DNA of 64,000 nt from Azolla caroliniana (lineage: Eukaryota; Polypodiophyta), in contig JBHGNT010000003.1 of the NCBI GenBank assembly GCA_043228905.1, positions 16,120,001 to 16,184,000 on the forward strand. The letters are read 5' to 3'. A program made the position numbers and the translations under genes. The notes beneath the pieces are model-generated. The model was not told the origin of the DNA and made no database searches. It saw only the letters and a list, made by a program, of their open reading frames with translations. Of this stretch, positions 1-11,365 are shown piece after piece; positions within the stretch are counted from its first letter, which is position 1; each line of letters starts with the position of its first letter.

Positions 1-570
1 AGAATCGAGAAAGGTGCGAACATACAAAAAGAAAACCTACACCGCATGGAGGCCTTCTCATTTCGCGAACAGAGAATTGCAAACACACATAGGCGATTGA
101 AGATAAGCAGACACGAGCACCCAGAGCACCCAGAGCCCCCTAACGCACCTACCTCATCAGCAACCACCGACTCAGAAGGAGAAATGGACTGCATGACGCT
201 CTCTGAAGCAGCCAAGAAGTGGTTAAAGCAACACGGATTGGAAGGATTCCTGAGGATCATGGAGGCACTACCACACAAAGAAGCGAAAAGGGTTGTTAGA
301 GCCATCGACACAGAAGAAATCACAGAAGAGGACATTCGTGCCTTGATGGGCCTACCTGAGGGCGGTATCTTCACCATCGACAACCCTACCCCGGAGCAGC
401 TCACGAAATACTTCGGTGAGTATTCTCTGGCCAGCAAGGCATATCGCACACAGGGTGGCGAGGAGGGCTTATTTCGGGAGATTGCTCGTGTACTGCATGA
501 ATATGGCCATGTGTACCCTCGACCCCCGGCAATGCCTAGGAACAGAGCCGGGTTAATTATCGCCACATAC

Positions 571-982
571 GAAGGTATATAGGTGGACTGGTCGGTGCTG
601 ATCGCCGACGGACTGCTTGCGGCCATCAACTCGGTAAGAGGGAAGGATGGAAGGGAAATATGGTCGGCGATGGCACAATGGCTCACACTGTTAGCACCAC
701 CAGTGGAGTGCAACACGGCAAAGAAGCGGGGAAGATCAGCCGAAGGAACTGTTGGGAGACAAGTCCCTCCGGATGGGAAGGTATATAGGTGGACTGGTCG
801 GTGCTGATCGCCAACGGACTGCTTGCGGCCATCAACTCGGTAAGAGGGAAGGATGGAAGGAAAATATGGTCGGCAATGGCACAATGGGTCACACTGTTAA
901 CACCACCAGTGGAGTGCAACACGACAAAGAAGCGGGGAAGATCAGCCGAAGGAACTGTTGGGAGACAGGTCCCTCCGGATGG
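571..982 (+). repeat. 206-bp tandem duplication spanning the H1/LTR boundary
   Basis: 571-776 and 777-982 are near-identical. The duplicated block contains H1 sequence carrying the TAG mutation, the target site GGAAC, and the first ~27 bp of the family-A LTR. The junction at about 777 joins LTR sequence (GGATGGGAAG) to H1 sequence (GAAGGTATA) over shared GAAGG, which suggests a microhomology-mediated duplication after the LTR had inserted. Confidence 0.88.
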
Positions 983-1733
983 GAAGGGAGAAGAACAATG
1001 CTGATGAACAAACTCGCCTGAGGCTGAAAGGCCGAGGTCAAAACCGTATGACGAGTACCCGGCTACGCAGAGCCGGATGGTGCAGACCCGGTGAGAACCG
1101 GATGAGGAGTACCCGGCTACGGAGAGCTGGATGGTGCAGACGTGGTGAGAACTGGATGAGGAGTACCCGGTCACGGAGAGCCGGATGGTACAAACCTGGT
1201 GAGAACCGGATGAGCAGTACCCGACTACGAAGAGCCGGATGGTGCTGACCCGGTGAGGAATGCTCACCGGATGAAGAGACATATTCGTAAATATGTTTCT
1301 GAGAGTCCATGGAGGCTATATTTGTAAATAGCCGAAAAGTCATATTAGTATAAATATGACTTAGGGCAAACTTTTAGTTACTACTGTTGTTGTCATTCTT
1401 GTTGGTGCAAGGAAAGAGAGAGCGCGTAACTATGTACAGAGAGAGAGAGAGAGAGAGAAAGAGGTTGTTGCCTCTGTTGTAACCGCCGCCTGTGGCGAGG
1501 ATCATGAGCACGAGGTCGTTGCCTCCGTAAACTCACTGTTGTACATTCTAACATAGTGATAGTTTGCAGCCTGTGGGCTACCGTGGTTTTTTTCCCTTAG
1601 TTTGGGTTTTCCACGTAAACATCCTGTGTACTCCTCTCTTCTTCGTGTCGTGCTTTATTTCCCGTTTTCTGTGTATGATTCTAAGCTCGGTGGTGGCCGA
1701 GCGTTGCGTATAGGGAGCGTTTAGTTCCTGTTA
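956..1733 (+). mobile_element. Solo LTR, copia family A
   Basis: The sequence starts TGTTGGGAGACAGG and ends CCTGTTA (CCTGTCA in the related copy ending at 47633). It is flanked by the 5-bp target duplication GGAAC (951-955 and 1734-1738). Uninterrupted H1 copies read straight through this site. A TATA-like box lies at 1349-1357 and a GA-rich microsatellite near 1437-1460. The 778-bp LTR has no internal region, so it is a product of LTR-LTR recombination. Relatives lie at 18007-18479, 32613-33283, 45570-46181 and 47370-47633. Confidence 0.9.
1042..1257 (+). repeat. 54-bp minisatellite inside the family-A LTR, four copies
   Basis: Four diverged 54-bp units beginning AACCGGATGAGGAGTACCCGG. Similar units occur in reverse orientation in the family-A LTRs at about 33060-33220 and 45990-46100, so the repeat belongs to the LTR family. 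Open frames here on both strands are by-products of the repeat. Confidence 0.9.
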
Positions 1734-3495
1734 GGAACCTCCAAATCGGCTTCAAAACGGCAGCAGCTATTGGCTGCTAAGGCAACCAAGGGGAAGGAGG
1801 CCGACACTGAGAGAACGGCGAACGAGCGGCCTAACGAAATACTTCGGTGAGTATTCTCTGGCCAGCAAGGCATATCGCACACAGGGCGGTGAGGATGGCT
1901 TATTTCGGGAGATTGCTCGTGTACTACATGAGTATGGCCATGTGTACCCTCGACCCCTAACAATGCCTAGGAACAGAGCCGGGTTAATTATCGCCACATA
2001 CGAAGGTATACAGGTGGACTGGTCGGTGCTGATCGCCGACGGACTGCTTGTGGCCATCAACTCGGTAAGAGGGAAGGATGGAAGGAAAATATGTTAGCAC
2101 CACCAGTGGAGTACAACACGGCAAAGAAGAGGGGAAGATGAGCCGAAGGAACCTCCAAATCGGCTTCAAAACGGCAGTAGCTATTGGCTGCTAAGGCAAC
2201 CAAGGGGAAAGAGGCCGACCCTGAGAAAACGGCGAACGAGCGGCCTAACGAAATACTTCGGTGAGTATTCTTTGGCCAGGAAGGCATATCGCACACAGGG
2301 CGGCGAGGATGGCTTATTTCGGGAGATTGCTCGTGTAGTGCATGAGTATGGCCATGTGTACCCTCGACCCCCGATAATGCCTAGGAACAGAGCCGGGTTA
2401 ATTATCGCCACATACGAAGGTATACAAGTGGACTGGTCGGTGCTGATCGCCGATGGACTGCTTGTGGCCATCAACTTGGTAAGAGGGAAGGATGGAAGGA
2501 AAATATGGTCGGCGATGGCACAATGGCTCACACTGTTAGCACCACTAGTGGAGTGCAACACGGCAAAGAAGCGGGGAAGATCAGCCGAAGGAACCTCCAA
2601 ATCGGCTTAAAAACGGCAGCAGCTATTGGCTGCTAAGGCAACAAAGGGGAAGGAGGCCGACATTGAGAAAACGGTGAACGAGCGGCCTAACGAAATACTT
2701 CGGCGAGTATTCTCTGGCCAGCAAGGCATATGGCACACAGGGCGGCGAGGATGGCTTATTTCGGGAGATTGCTCGTGTACTTCATGAGTATGGCCATGTG
2801 TACCCTCGACCCTCTGACAATGCCTAGGAACAGAGTCGGGTTTATTATCACCACATACGAAGGTATACAGGTGGACTGGTCGGTGCTGATCGCCGACGAA
2901 CTGCTTGTGGCCATCAACTCGGTAAGAAGGAAGGATGGAAGGAAAATATGGTCGGCGATGGCACAATGGCTCACACTGTTAGCACCACCAGTGGAGTGCA
3001 ACACGGCAAAGAAGCGGGGAAGATCAGTCGAAGGAACCTCGAAATCGGCTTCAAAATGGTAGCAGTTATTGGCTGCTAAGGCAACCAAGGGGAAGGAGGC
3101 CGACACTGAGAAAACGGTGATCGAGCGGCCTAACCAGGTAGAGACGCAGGAGGCAACACCGGCACGGCCAATAAAAATTACATTTCGCCTACCGGGTCAA
3201 CAGGAGCTAGATCCCTTGGCCATAAAAATCAATCTTGGAACTTAGGAGGAGGAAACGGCGGAGGAGCCCAGCGAGCACCTCCAGCGGCGCCAGAAGAAGA
3301 GCACTGTAGACCATGCCGGGAAGCAATCGGGTCCAGAAAAGGATAGGACACTGATACCCCGCACTGAGGGCCCAGAGCTAAGGGTGGAAGCGGAATAGGT
3401 TCAAATAGAACCGGTCACAGAAATCCCTGCGCCGCAGGCTCTGGCGGCCATAGCAGAATTGGCCGACAATATTAGTATCCATGCCTCAACTAAGG

Positions 3496-3968
3496 TGTTA
3501 TGTACACATAACGTTGGTGAGGGTAGGTCACTAATATTTACATTAGTGAAGGGTATGTTCACTATTATTAAAAAGGGGACTAATGATTGGATAGAATGAA
3601 TGATATGTGCATGCACTATCATGATTTAGACAACCAATGAATAGAGAGCCTTTTAGAAAGGCACATCTATTCAAGGGGCCTAGGAAAAGGTATAAATATG
3701 AGGCTTAGCTACCCTCATAGGATCATCACGTCGGAAGGCTGCTGTCGTAGACACCGGTGGTGCGGGCTAGGCTTTCGTCTCGACGATCGTGTTTATCTCT
3801 TCCAAGGTATTAGTCATCCTAATATCCGGCGGTATGGGACGTCGGTGGTAGGTTGGCTATGTCTAGATCATAGCTCGGGGGTGGTCGGGTGGAACGGGTT
3901 CTTCTATCCAATCTATTTTCTTCCTTTTTACTTGATTTGGTCTATTGATTAGTAATAGACTCTTAACA
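3496..3968 (+). repeat. G1 5' LTR
   Basis: Starts TGTTATGTACACATAACG and ends CTCTTAACA. A TATA box (TATAAAT) lies at 3691-3697. The 84-codon open frame within it (3698-3952) is LTR sequence, not a gene. Confidence 0.96.
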
Positions 3969-3969
3969 G

Positions 3970-3982
3970 TGGTATCAGAGCT
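3970..3982 (+). promoter_or_regulatory. G1 primer binding site (initiator Met tRNA)
   Basis: TGGTATCAGAGCT begins one base after the LTR end. It is the standard plant PBS complementary to the 3' end of initiator Met tRNA. Confidence 0.93.
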
Positions 3983-4215
3983 TTTACTAACAATTTTTTT
4001 GTTGTTTTGATGTTTTTTGCGTGTGAGCGAGGGGGATCTAACAAGGCTCGTCATGCTCTTCTCAGGATCAAAACAACACTCTAAACCCGGTATTCTTCTT
4101 TTTTGATCTCTTCTCTTTTTCTCTTATGCGTTCTTTATGGTCGAATCAAATTGGTATTACGTTTTATTCTCTTTCTTTCTACCTCCTACTACGCTACGAT
4201 TTTACTTATTATTAT

Positions 4216-4758
4216 GCATCGGGCCGAGCGTGTTTGCACTAATCGCACACGCTCAACTCATGGCCTTTTGCATATTGCGATATATATCCCACTCTCTCCT
4301 CTCTTGAACTCTTACGATAATAATTATTCTTGTGCATTGGGTCGAGCGTGTTTGCTCTAATCGCACACGCTTATCTCATGGCCGTTTTGCATATGATGTT
4401 GAGTATACCACTCTTCCCCTCTATTGAGCCATCACTTGGCCGATTCTAAGGGATGATGTGGCCTTGACGAGGTGTATGTTGCCTACCTATGCCACTCTAC
4501 TCTCTATTAAGCCATCCATTGGCCGATTCTATGGGATGTTGTGGCCTTGACAAGGTATATGTAGCTTACATATGCCACTTTCCTTTTTAATTAGCCATCA
4601 ATTGGCCGATTCTAAGGGATGATGTGGCCTTGACGAGGTATATGTCACTTACCTATGCCACTTTCCTCTTTAATTAGCCATTACTTGGCCGATTCTAGGG
4701 ATATGTGGTGGTCTTGAGGAGGTGCATGTCAACTACCCTAGGGTTTCGTATCTTAGGG
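4216..4758 (+). repeat. G1 leader repeats
   Basis: There are two repeat types in the untranslated leader. A pair of ~60-bp copies starts at 4216 and 4334 (GCATCGGGCCGAGCGTG type). Four copies of an 83-bp unit start at 4427, 4510, 4593 and 4676 (AGCCATCACTTGGCCGATTC type). The rest of the leader, 4760-5724, is AT-rich with no coding signal. Confidence 0.85.
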
Positions 4759-5724
4759 CATGTTTGATTCCATACACCTAATTGTTGATTATTCTAATTA
4801 AATCTTAATTTCATAAGTATTGTTTCACTTATATGATTTTCTAGTAATTATTATTTACCCGCCCACAATTAACTCTCCTTTTTCCACTTCCTTTTCATGT
4901 ATAAAGTATTTACATCGTTTATTTTTAATGTAACCTTTACGTGTAGACTATTTTTTTCGTATGGAGTGGCTTGTTGAACGATTTTTTTTCAACGGGTCAT
5001 CTAGGTTTAACTCTTATCATCAAGCCTTAGAAAACGAGTAAAACCATATGAGTTCCCTTATTGATGTTTTACTCATGGATTTGAGTATTACATCTTTGCG
5101 CACAACACCGTCATCACTTGTATCAATTTGTGGCTTATGTCACAATTGTGCAAGTTATAACAATCATATTGGGATGTATATGTGCATACCTTGCACTTCC
5201 CATTTATTTGTGACATTGTTTTTTTCGTAGGTAACACATGGGTTCTTTTTTTTTTTACCCTTGTTTTCGTCACTACTTAACTCTTATGAGTAGTGCCTTA
5301 TTTTATCATTTTATCATCACGTTTGCTTATTGCTCGCAAGACTAGAATATTACTTGTGAGTGCACTTGTTTTTGCACGTAATACACTTTCTCGACCATAT
5401 AATACATGATGGGTTGGCATTAATATAAGGCTATCTAGGAAATTTCATTGATGTAAGAACCATGGTTGAGCCTCAGGGAGCCGCCATGATTACTCAAGAT
5501 AGAGATCCGAGAAATACATCTTAGCTATGTTTTCCCCCATGGTTTTTAAAACACCATAGTGTTACCATAGTTATCGGATCTCGAATCACATCTCATATGT
5601 CTAGAGGGGTAAAGACATGAGATACTTTCTTGGATAAAGTTCTTTCAATCAAAGTTTCAAGCATTCATTTTGCTTGTGTATTTTCTGAACCTCCTTATTT
5701 TATTGCATACCCACAGCGTGCATC

Positions 5725-8700
5725 ATGGAACAAGTTTTGAACGCAGTTGGAACGATCTCTCCAAATGAGACCTCTCAACCCCAATCCGCATCTCGCACAC
5801 AAGCTGAGATCACTATTGAGCAATTGCTCACTACTACCTTGAATCAATTGGCCGAAATGAGACAGGCCAATATGGCATTGGAAAAGAAATTCCAAGAATT
5901 AACTATTGAGTCCAAGAAAGAAGGTGAACCTTCCTTCGTAGTAACGCCTTTCAAGGGAGATAAGAAAGAAAGAACCGAGGAGGCCATTAGCACTTGGCTT
6001 GGTCGTTGGGAGTCTCACTTTGAGCTTCATCCCAAGCCCGATGCAGTAAAAATTGGTTATGTCGGTCGTGAGTTAGGTGGCCGAGCTGCTGCTTGGTGGC
6101 GTGGCCTAAGGACCGCAAAAAACTTACCCACAACTTGGGAAGGTTTCGTTGATGTTTTTAAGAAACAATTCTTGCAGCCACCTTCTCAAACCGAACAAGC
6201 GCAACACTTGCTCACATTGTCTAGTAAGCCATTTACCTCTCTCGAGGATTATGTGCATCACGCTCGGACCCAGATCCAAAAATCGGGACTTACGGGTGAG
6301 AAATGGTTTGTCGCTTGTTTTTTGAATGGTATTCCCAATGGGGATTATCATTGGATTGTCCATGACAAGGACCCCACAACTTTCGAGGAAGCCGTCAACA
6401 TTGTGCTGCGATACCATAGGACTTCCAAGAAAGACCACAATAAACCTGAGTTCGCCAAAACTCCGAATGTCAAGTTCATTGGGAAACGTAAGCAATCCAG
6501 TGACACTCTTGACCGCGACTCAAAGAAACCGAACCTCTTCTGTGCATATTGCAAGAAGCGGGGCCACACGAGGGATACCTGTCGTCGTCTTGAGAGGAAG
6601 TCAATGAACACCCCTCCTCAAGACAAATCTACGAGTCACATAGGTGAGTCTTTTGATATTGTTGAAGTTCATACCAATCACTTAAGTTTATGTGAATGCA
6701 CTTTTCCTTCACATTTACTTGGACCTAATGATTTACTCCGAGCAGTCGGATATATCAATGGAACACAAGCACATTTCTTGTTTGATTCCGGTAGTTCTCA
6801 CAATTTTCTTAATGATCACTTTGTGCAGCAAATGGAGCTCCACATAAACGCAAGTGATCATATCTATCAAGTTCACATGGAAAATGGAAACGTTCAATAC
6901 ATCAGTGGCATTGTTTGTCAACTGCCAATTCAAATAGATACTTATTTGGAGAAGCTTGACTTTCATGTTATGAAATTACAATCCGCAGATGTCATTTTAG
7001 GATATCCTTGGTTTTTTAATAAAAACCCTTCTTTGTCCATTGATTGGGTTAATCACTCAATCACATTTGAACTTAATAATTGTAAACATTTTATTCAATG
7101 TTCCAAACTTCCTTCTCATTCACTTGTGTCTTCTAAATCTTTAAGTGAGTATTCTAGTTCATTAATTTATTCGTGTGTAATTGATCCTGCGGTTCAATTT
7201 TATTATTTTAATATTGACGCCACACAATTACCACATTTTGAGCAACGATTACTCGACTCTATTTTAGAGGATTTTCAAGATGTGTTTCCTACTGAATTAC
7301 CGCTTACTTTACCACCTAAACGTAATGTGGACCATCAAATTGAACTCATCCCTGGGGCTGCTCCTGTGAGCATTCCACCTTACCGACTTAGTCGATTAGA
7401 AGAGGATGAGATCGCTAAACAACTTAAGGAATACTTGAGTATGGGCCACATTAGGTATAGTAAATCACCTTGGGGTGCGCCAGTTCTATTAGTCAAGAAG
7501 AAGGAAGGTTCGTGGCGAATGTGTATCAATTATCGCCGTTTGAATAAAATGACAATTAAGAATGCATATCCATTACCTCGTGCCGATGATTTGATTGATC
7601 GTTTGCACGGGGCTCGATATTTTACGAAAATTGACTTACGAACTGGTTATCATTAGATTCGCATCGCCGAGGATGATATTCCTAAAACCGCTTTTCGTAC
7701 GCGCTATGGCCATTATGAGTTTTTAGTCATGCCGTTTGGGTTGACTAATGCTCCAGCCACATTCCAACAAGCGATGAATGATGTTTTCCGAGATCAACTC
7801 GGTGATTTTGTTGTCGTCTTCTTGGATGATATTTTGATATATAGCCGTACCTTGCAAGATCATGTTCAACATGTTCGATTTGTTTTGCGAAAGTTGCGTG
7901 ACAACTCTTTCTATGCAAAACATTCAAAATGTGACTTCTTCCAAAAATCTATTGTGTACCTAGGTCATTTAATTACAGAAAATGGCGTTGAAATTGAACC
8001 TTCTCGTATTGAAAAGGTTAAACTTTGGCCCATTCCTCGTAATATTCGTGAACTTAGATCATTCTTAGGGTTTGTTGGATTTTTACGAAAATCAATTCGT
8101 AACTATTCCAAATTGACTACGCCATTAACTGACCTTTTAAAAGGTCATCCACGTAAGTCTGTCAAACCAATTTCATGGAATGAACAACTTGACAAATCAT
8201 TTGAGACACTCAAGGAGCATGTGTGTCAGGCTCCCACTCTTCTATTACCAGACCCTTCTAAGCCTTTCTCAATTGAAACCGATGCTAGTGATTATGCTAT
8301 TGGTGCCGTTCTTTATCAAGGTGGTCACCCTATCGCTTTTGAAAGTAAGAAGCTTGATGCTGCTCAATCTCGGTATTCGGTTCAAGAGAAAGAGTTGTTT
8401 GCGGTGATACACACACTTAAAACATGGAGGCACTATCTCTATGGAAATAAATTTGTGGTTACAACAGACCATCAATCATTAAAGTATTTTTGTGACCAGC
8501 CCGATCTTGTTGGTCGTAAAGGCCGTTGGGCTGACCTTATGCAAGATTTTGATTTTTCCATACGATATTGCAAGGGTTCTATGAACACCGTTGCTGATGC
8601 TCTTAGTCGCATTAAAGAAGTTAACATGCTTAGCTTCACGGAAATAAAATCTGATCTTTTAGATCACCTTCGAGGGAAATACCTTGATGACAGTTATTTC

Positions 8701-10128
8701 TCAAAATACTGGACGAAAGCCGAATCTGGTTTAGATGCCGATACTAGCACCCTACCCTCGAAGGCGACCTTTCACATTACAAACGGTTTGCTCTACCGTA
8801 GTGGAAAGGTCTGTGTTCCAGATTTACCAAATGTTAAACAGAAATTTTTTCATGAATGTCATGATGCACCATCTGCTGGTCATCCTGGAATACAACGCAC
8901 ACTCATTCTCATCTCGTGTACTTTTTTCTGGCCTAAGATGCGCTCTGACGTGCATAAATACGTAACTCAATGCTTACAATGTCAGATTAATAAGTCGGAA
9001 CGACTTAAAGCTGCTGGTCTTTTACATCCCTTAGATATTCCCAACAATAAATGGGAAAGTATCTCGATGGATTTTATTGTTAGTTTACCTCGTACACAGA
9101 GGGGTCATGATGCCATATGGGTTGTCGTTGACAGGCTAACAAAATTAGCTAGATTTATTCCTACAAAAACCACGGTAACCGCTCAACAGTTGGCTTATCA
9201 ATTTGTTGATGAGTTATTTTGTTTTTATGGATTACCGATGGATATTGTTAGTGATCGAGATTCCAAGTTTACTAGTGACTTTTGGACTCAGGTCTTTAAG
9301 AAACTAGAAACTACGTTGAGCATGAGTTCCGCAGATCATCCTCAGTCTGATGGACAAACTGAACGAGTTAATCAAATTATTGAGGACATGCTTCGAGCTT
9401 ATGTAGCAAAAACCCCTTCTAAGTGGGAGCAATACCTTCCTATCTTAGAATTTGCCTATAATAGCTCTAAACATACATCCACTGGATATAGTCCTTTTAT
9501 GTTGATGTATGGTTTTAAGCCACGTGCCCCAGTTGATGTCACGATTCATCGTGATACATTAGACAGTACACGCAATTTTTTGCAAGACATGAACCAAATG
9601 TTGCATATTGCCAAAGAAAATGTCAAGACAGCTCAAGATCGTGCTCGATTTTATGCTGATCAGGATAGACGTCCTCGTGCATTTACTATTGGTCAAAAAG
9701 TTTTTTTGCGTGTCCCGACTGATTCTACGTCATTATCTACGGGCAAGTGCGCTAAGTTAGCCCCACGATATTGTGGCCCATTTGAAATCCTTAAGCGAGT
9801 TGGGTCATCTGCTTATCACCTTGCCTTACCTCGTAACGTTGGTATTCATCCTGTTTTTCACGTCAGTCGTCTAAAACCATTTTTAGGCTCTGGTGATAAC
9901 ACCATCACAATCCAAGATCTTGTAACATTAGAGGATTTTTCTTACAAACCTCATGTTCCTGAACGAATTCTTGATTCTCGTACTAAACGTTTACGTTCTA
10001 AAGAGATTCGGCTATTCAAGATCAAATGGATGGATAAACCTATTGATGATGCCACATGGGAACGCGAGCATTCGCTTAAGGCACAATTTCCTCACTTTAT
10101 ATTGCAAGAGTGCAATCTTTTGAAGTAG
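5725..10128 (+). pseudogene. G1 gag-pol polyprotein, one in-frame TAG
   Basis: A single frame of 1,467 codons encodes Gag and Pol for reverse transcription and integration. Gag is followed by a CCHC knuckle ([14 protein letters not shown], 6541-6582) and protease DSGSS (Asp at 6784). RT contains KIDLRTGYH and FLDD (7819-7830). RNase H has its first Asp at 8281. Integrase has an HHCC finger and a DDE core with Asp 9070, Asp 9253 and Glu 9361, exactly D35E. A chromodomain (about 9964-10090, FKIKWMDKPIDDATWE) ends the protein, placing it among chromoviruses. The only visible lesion is TAG at 7654-7656, where related RTs have Gln (CAG), between two RT motifs. The product as read would stop inside RT. 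No frameshift is seen. Confidence 0.93.
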
Positions 10129-10135
10129 GGGAGTA
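10119..10135 (+). promoter_or_regulatory. G1 polypurine tract
   Basis: Purine-rich TTTTGAAGTAGGGGAGTA lies directly before the 3' LTR and overlaps the polyprotein stop. It is the expected plus-strand primer. Confidence 0.8.
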
Positions 10136-10608
10136 TGTTATGTACACATAACGTTGGTGAGGGTAGGTCACTAATATTTACATTAGTGAAGGGTATGTTC
10201 ACTATTATTAAAAAGGGGACTAATGATTGGATAGAATGAATGATATGTGCATGCACTATCATGATTTAGACAACCAATGAATAGAGAGCCTTTTAGAAAG
10301 GCACATCTATTCAAGGGGCCTAGGAAAAGGTATAAATATGAGGCTTAGCTACCCTCATAGTATCATCACGTCGGAAGGCTGCTGTCGTAGACACCGGTGG
10401 TGCGGGCTAGGCTTTCGTCTCGACGATCGTGTTTATCTCTTCCAAGGTATTAGTCATCCTAATATCCGGCGGTATGGGACGTCGGTGGTAGGTTGGCTAT
10501 GTCTAGATCATAGCTCGGGGGTGGTCGGGTGGAACGGGTTCTTCTATCCAATCTATTTTCTTCCTTTTTACTTGATTTGGTCTATTGATTAGTAATAGAC
10601 TCTTAACA
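10136..10608 (+). repeat. G1 3' LTR
   Basis: 473 bp, the same length as the 5' LTR, with one visible substitution, followed by the target duplication TAAGG. Confidence 0.96.
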
Positions 10609-10613
10609 TAAGG

Positions 10614-10825
10614 TCTCCCCATTTTTTCCAAACTACGATTTCCACCCTCGTTTCAACATTTCCATTCTGGAGTTTTCCGTTAATCCATCGGCCAAGAGGC
10701 ATGTCCACACCTTACAAGATGTCCATCGTGACCCCTCCCTTGAGCTCTTGACGCTAGTAAATAATATAAAGCTCACGTTGACCGACATCGCTTGGTCGTG
10801 CCGACCTTCGCAGTCAGTGACATAG
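10614..10825 (+). pseudogene. H1, decayed gene (3' part beyond G1)
   Basis: If G1 and one target copy are removed, the H1 frame crosses the junction (ACT AAG GTC TCC) and stays open for about 70 codons to a TAG at 10823. The encoded segment includes FHPRFNISILEFSVNPSAKR and is not low-complexity. This supports H1 having been a real coding region when G1 inserted. I do not recognise the family. Confidence 0.5.
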
Positions 10826-11365
10826 TTTGGTTGCTACGTTGTCGTGAAGATTTTCGGCAATGGTGTGAAAATCACATAAAACGTACAAAATCGAGTATGA
10901 ATCACATAAAACAATAAGAGTGAAGATAAAATTTTAAATAAGTTTAATATCTAAGTCCAAAATGATGGAGGTCTTCAAGAGCTTTCAAATGCATTTTATT
11001 ACATGAGAAACGGACAACTAGATGTCAAGATATGAGGGTATAAAGTTTGTGAAAGGAAAAGAGAAAACTGTGAGATATCCCACATAGGCACGAAAAATAC
11101 GGCTCTCATCATATATAAGGTAGAGCAAAAGTTATTGTCTTTGTGTCTATGTGGAGCATAGAGAGTTCAAGGTAACTTGAACTAAGAGTGGAGGTGGCCT
11201 AGCTACTCGTAAGGGTTTTGGCCAACCAAAACCGGACCGGCGATGGAGTTGGTGATCCGGTGGAACCGACATCCGACGGAGCTGGCGAGCCGGTGTAACC
11301 GACATTCGGAGGCACACCGGCATCTAGCGGCATCTGGTGCTGGCGAGGTGACGGCATCCGGCGGC
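10826..11365. other. LTR-like AT-rich segment with a GC-rich short repeat
   Basis: No coding sequence. 10863-11200 contains a TATA-like CATATATAAGG and resembles an LTR promoter, but I could not find a partner copy or termini. 11230-11365 is GC-rich with irregular repeats built on CCGGCGA, CCGACATC and CGGCATC. Confidence 0.4.

Larger units (their letters stand above)
404..3133 (+). repeat. Tandem duplication of an H1 segment, 442-bp unit, four copies
   Basis: The motif CGAAATACTTCGG starts at 404, 1835, 2249 and 2691. The full unit is 442 bp (2249 to 2691). The unit at 1835 is 414 bp because 28 bp around 2093 are missing. The first unit is enlarged by a 206-bp duplication and a solo LTR. 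Since 442 is not a multiple of three, the copies are not in one continuous frame, so this looks like DNA rearrangement and not a functional protein repeat. Confidence 0.9.
46..3495 (+). pseudogene. H1, decayed gene of unknown function (5' part)
   Basis: An open frame from the ATG at 46 runs 178 codons to a TAG at 580-582 and then continues in the same frame (VDWSVLIADGLL). The later copies at about 2006, 2420 and 2866 have CAG at that codon, so the stop is a Gln-to-stop C>T change. The predicted protein is soluble, with an acidic N-terminus, the segment KYFGEYSLASKAYRTQG, and a lysine-rich tail. I see no retroviral motif and do not recognise the family. Low-complexity coding continues with several stops to 3495, where Ty3 element G1 is inserted. 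The frame resumes beyond G1. Tandem duplications and a solo LTR disrupt the middle. It may be a host gene or a gene carried by an older transposon. Confidence 0.55.
3496..10608 (+). mobile_element. G1, full-length Ty3/gypsy chromovirus
   Basis: A 7.1-kb element bounded by two 473-bp LTRs and a perfect 5-bp target duplication, TAAGG (3491-3495 and 10609-10613). Order: LTR, initiator-Met PBS, 1.7-kb leader with tandem repeats, one gag-pol frame, polypurine tract, LTR. I can find one difference between the LTRs (AGG versus AGT near 3720 and 10360), so insertion was recent. The coding frame is open except for one TAG in RT. It is inserted into H1. Base composition is more AT-rich than the neighbouring copia elements. 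Confidence 0.96.

Noticed and set aside
1042-1257. CRISPR-like array
   Set aside because: Units are contiguous and diverged with no unique spacers, and they sit in a plant LTR.
683-1343. Minus-strand frames of 199 and 101 codons with repeated Ser/Arg-rich units
   Set aside because: They are products of the 54-bp minisatellite in the family-A LTR, whose length is a multiple of three.
3401-3622. 73-codon minus-strand frame across the G1 left boundary
   Set aside because: It spans host DNA and LTR and has no homologue at the other LTR.
7654-7656. Programmed read-through of TAG in G1 (gag-pol regulation)
   Set aside because: The stop lies inside RT between conserved motifs, not at a Gag-Pol boundary, and CAG is the obvious ancestral codon.
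3698-10592. Identical 84-codon open frames at 3698-3952 and 10338-10592
   Set aside because: They are the same part of the two G1 LTRs, just after the TATA box, and would be read only as LTR transcript leader. No coding evidence beyond openness.
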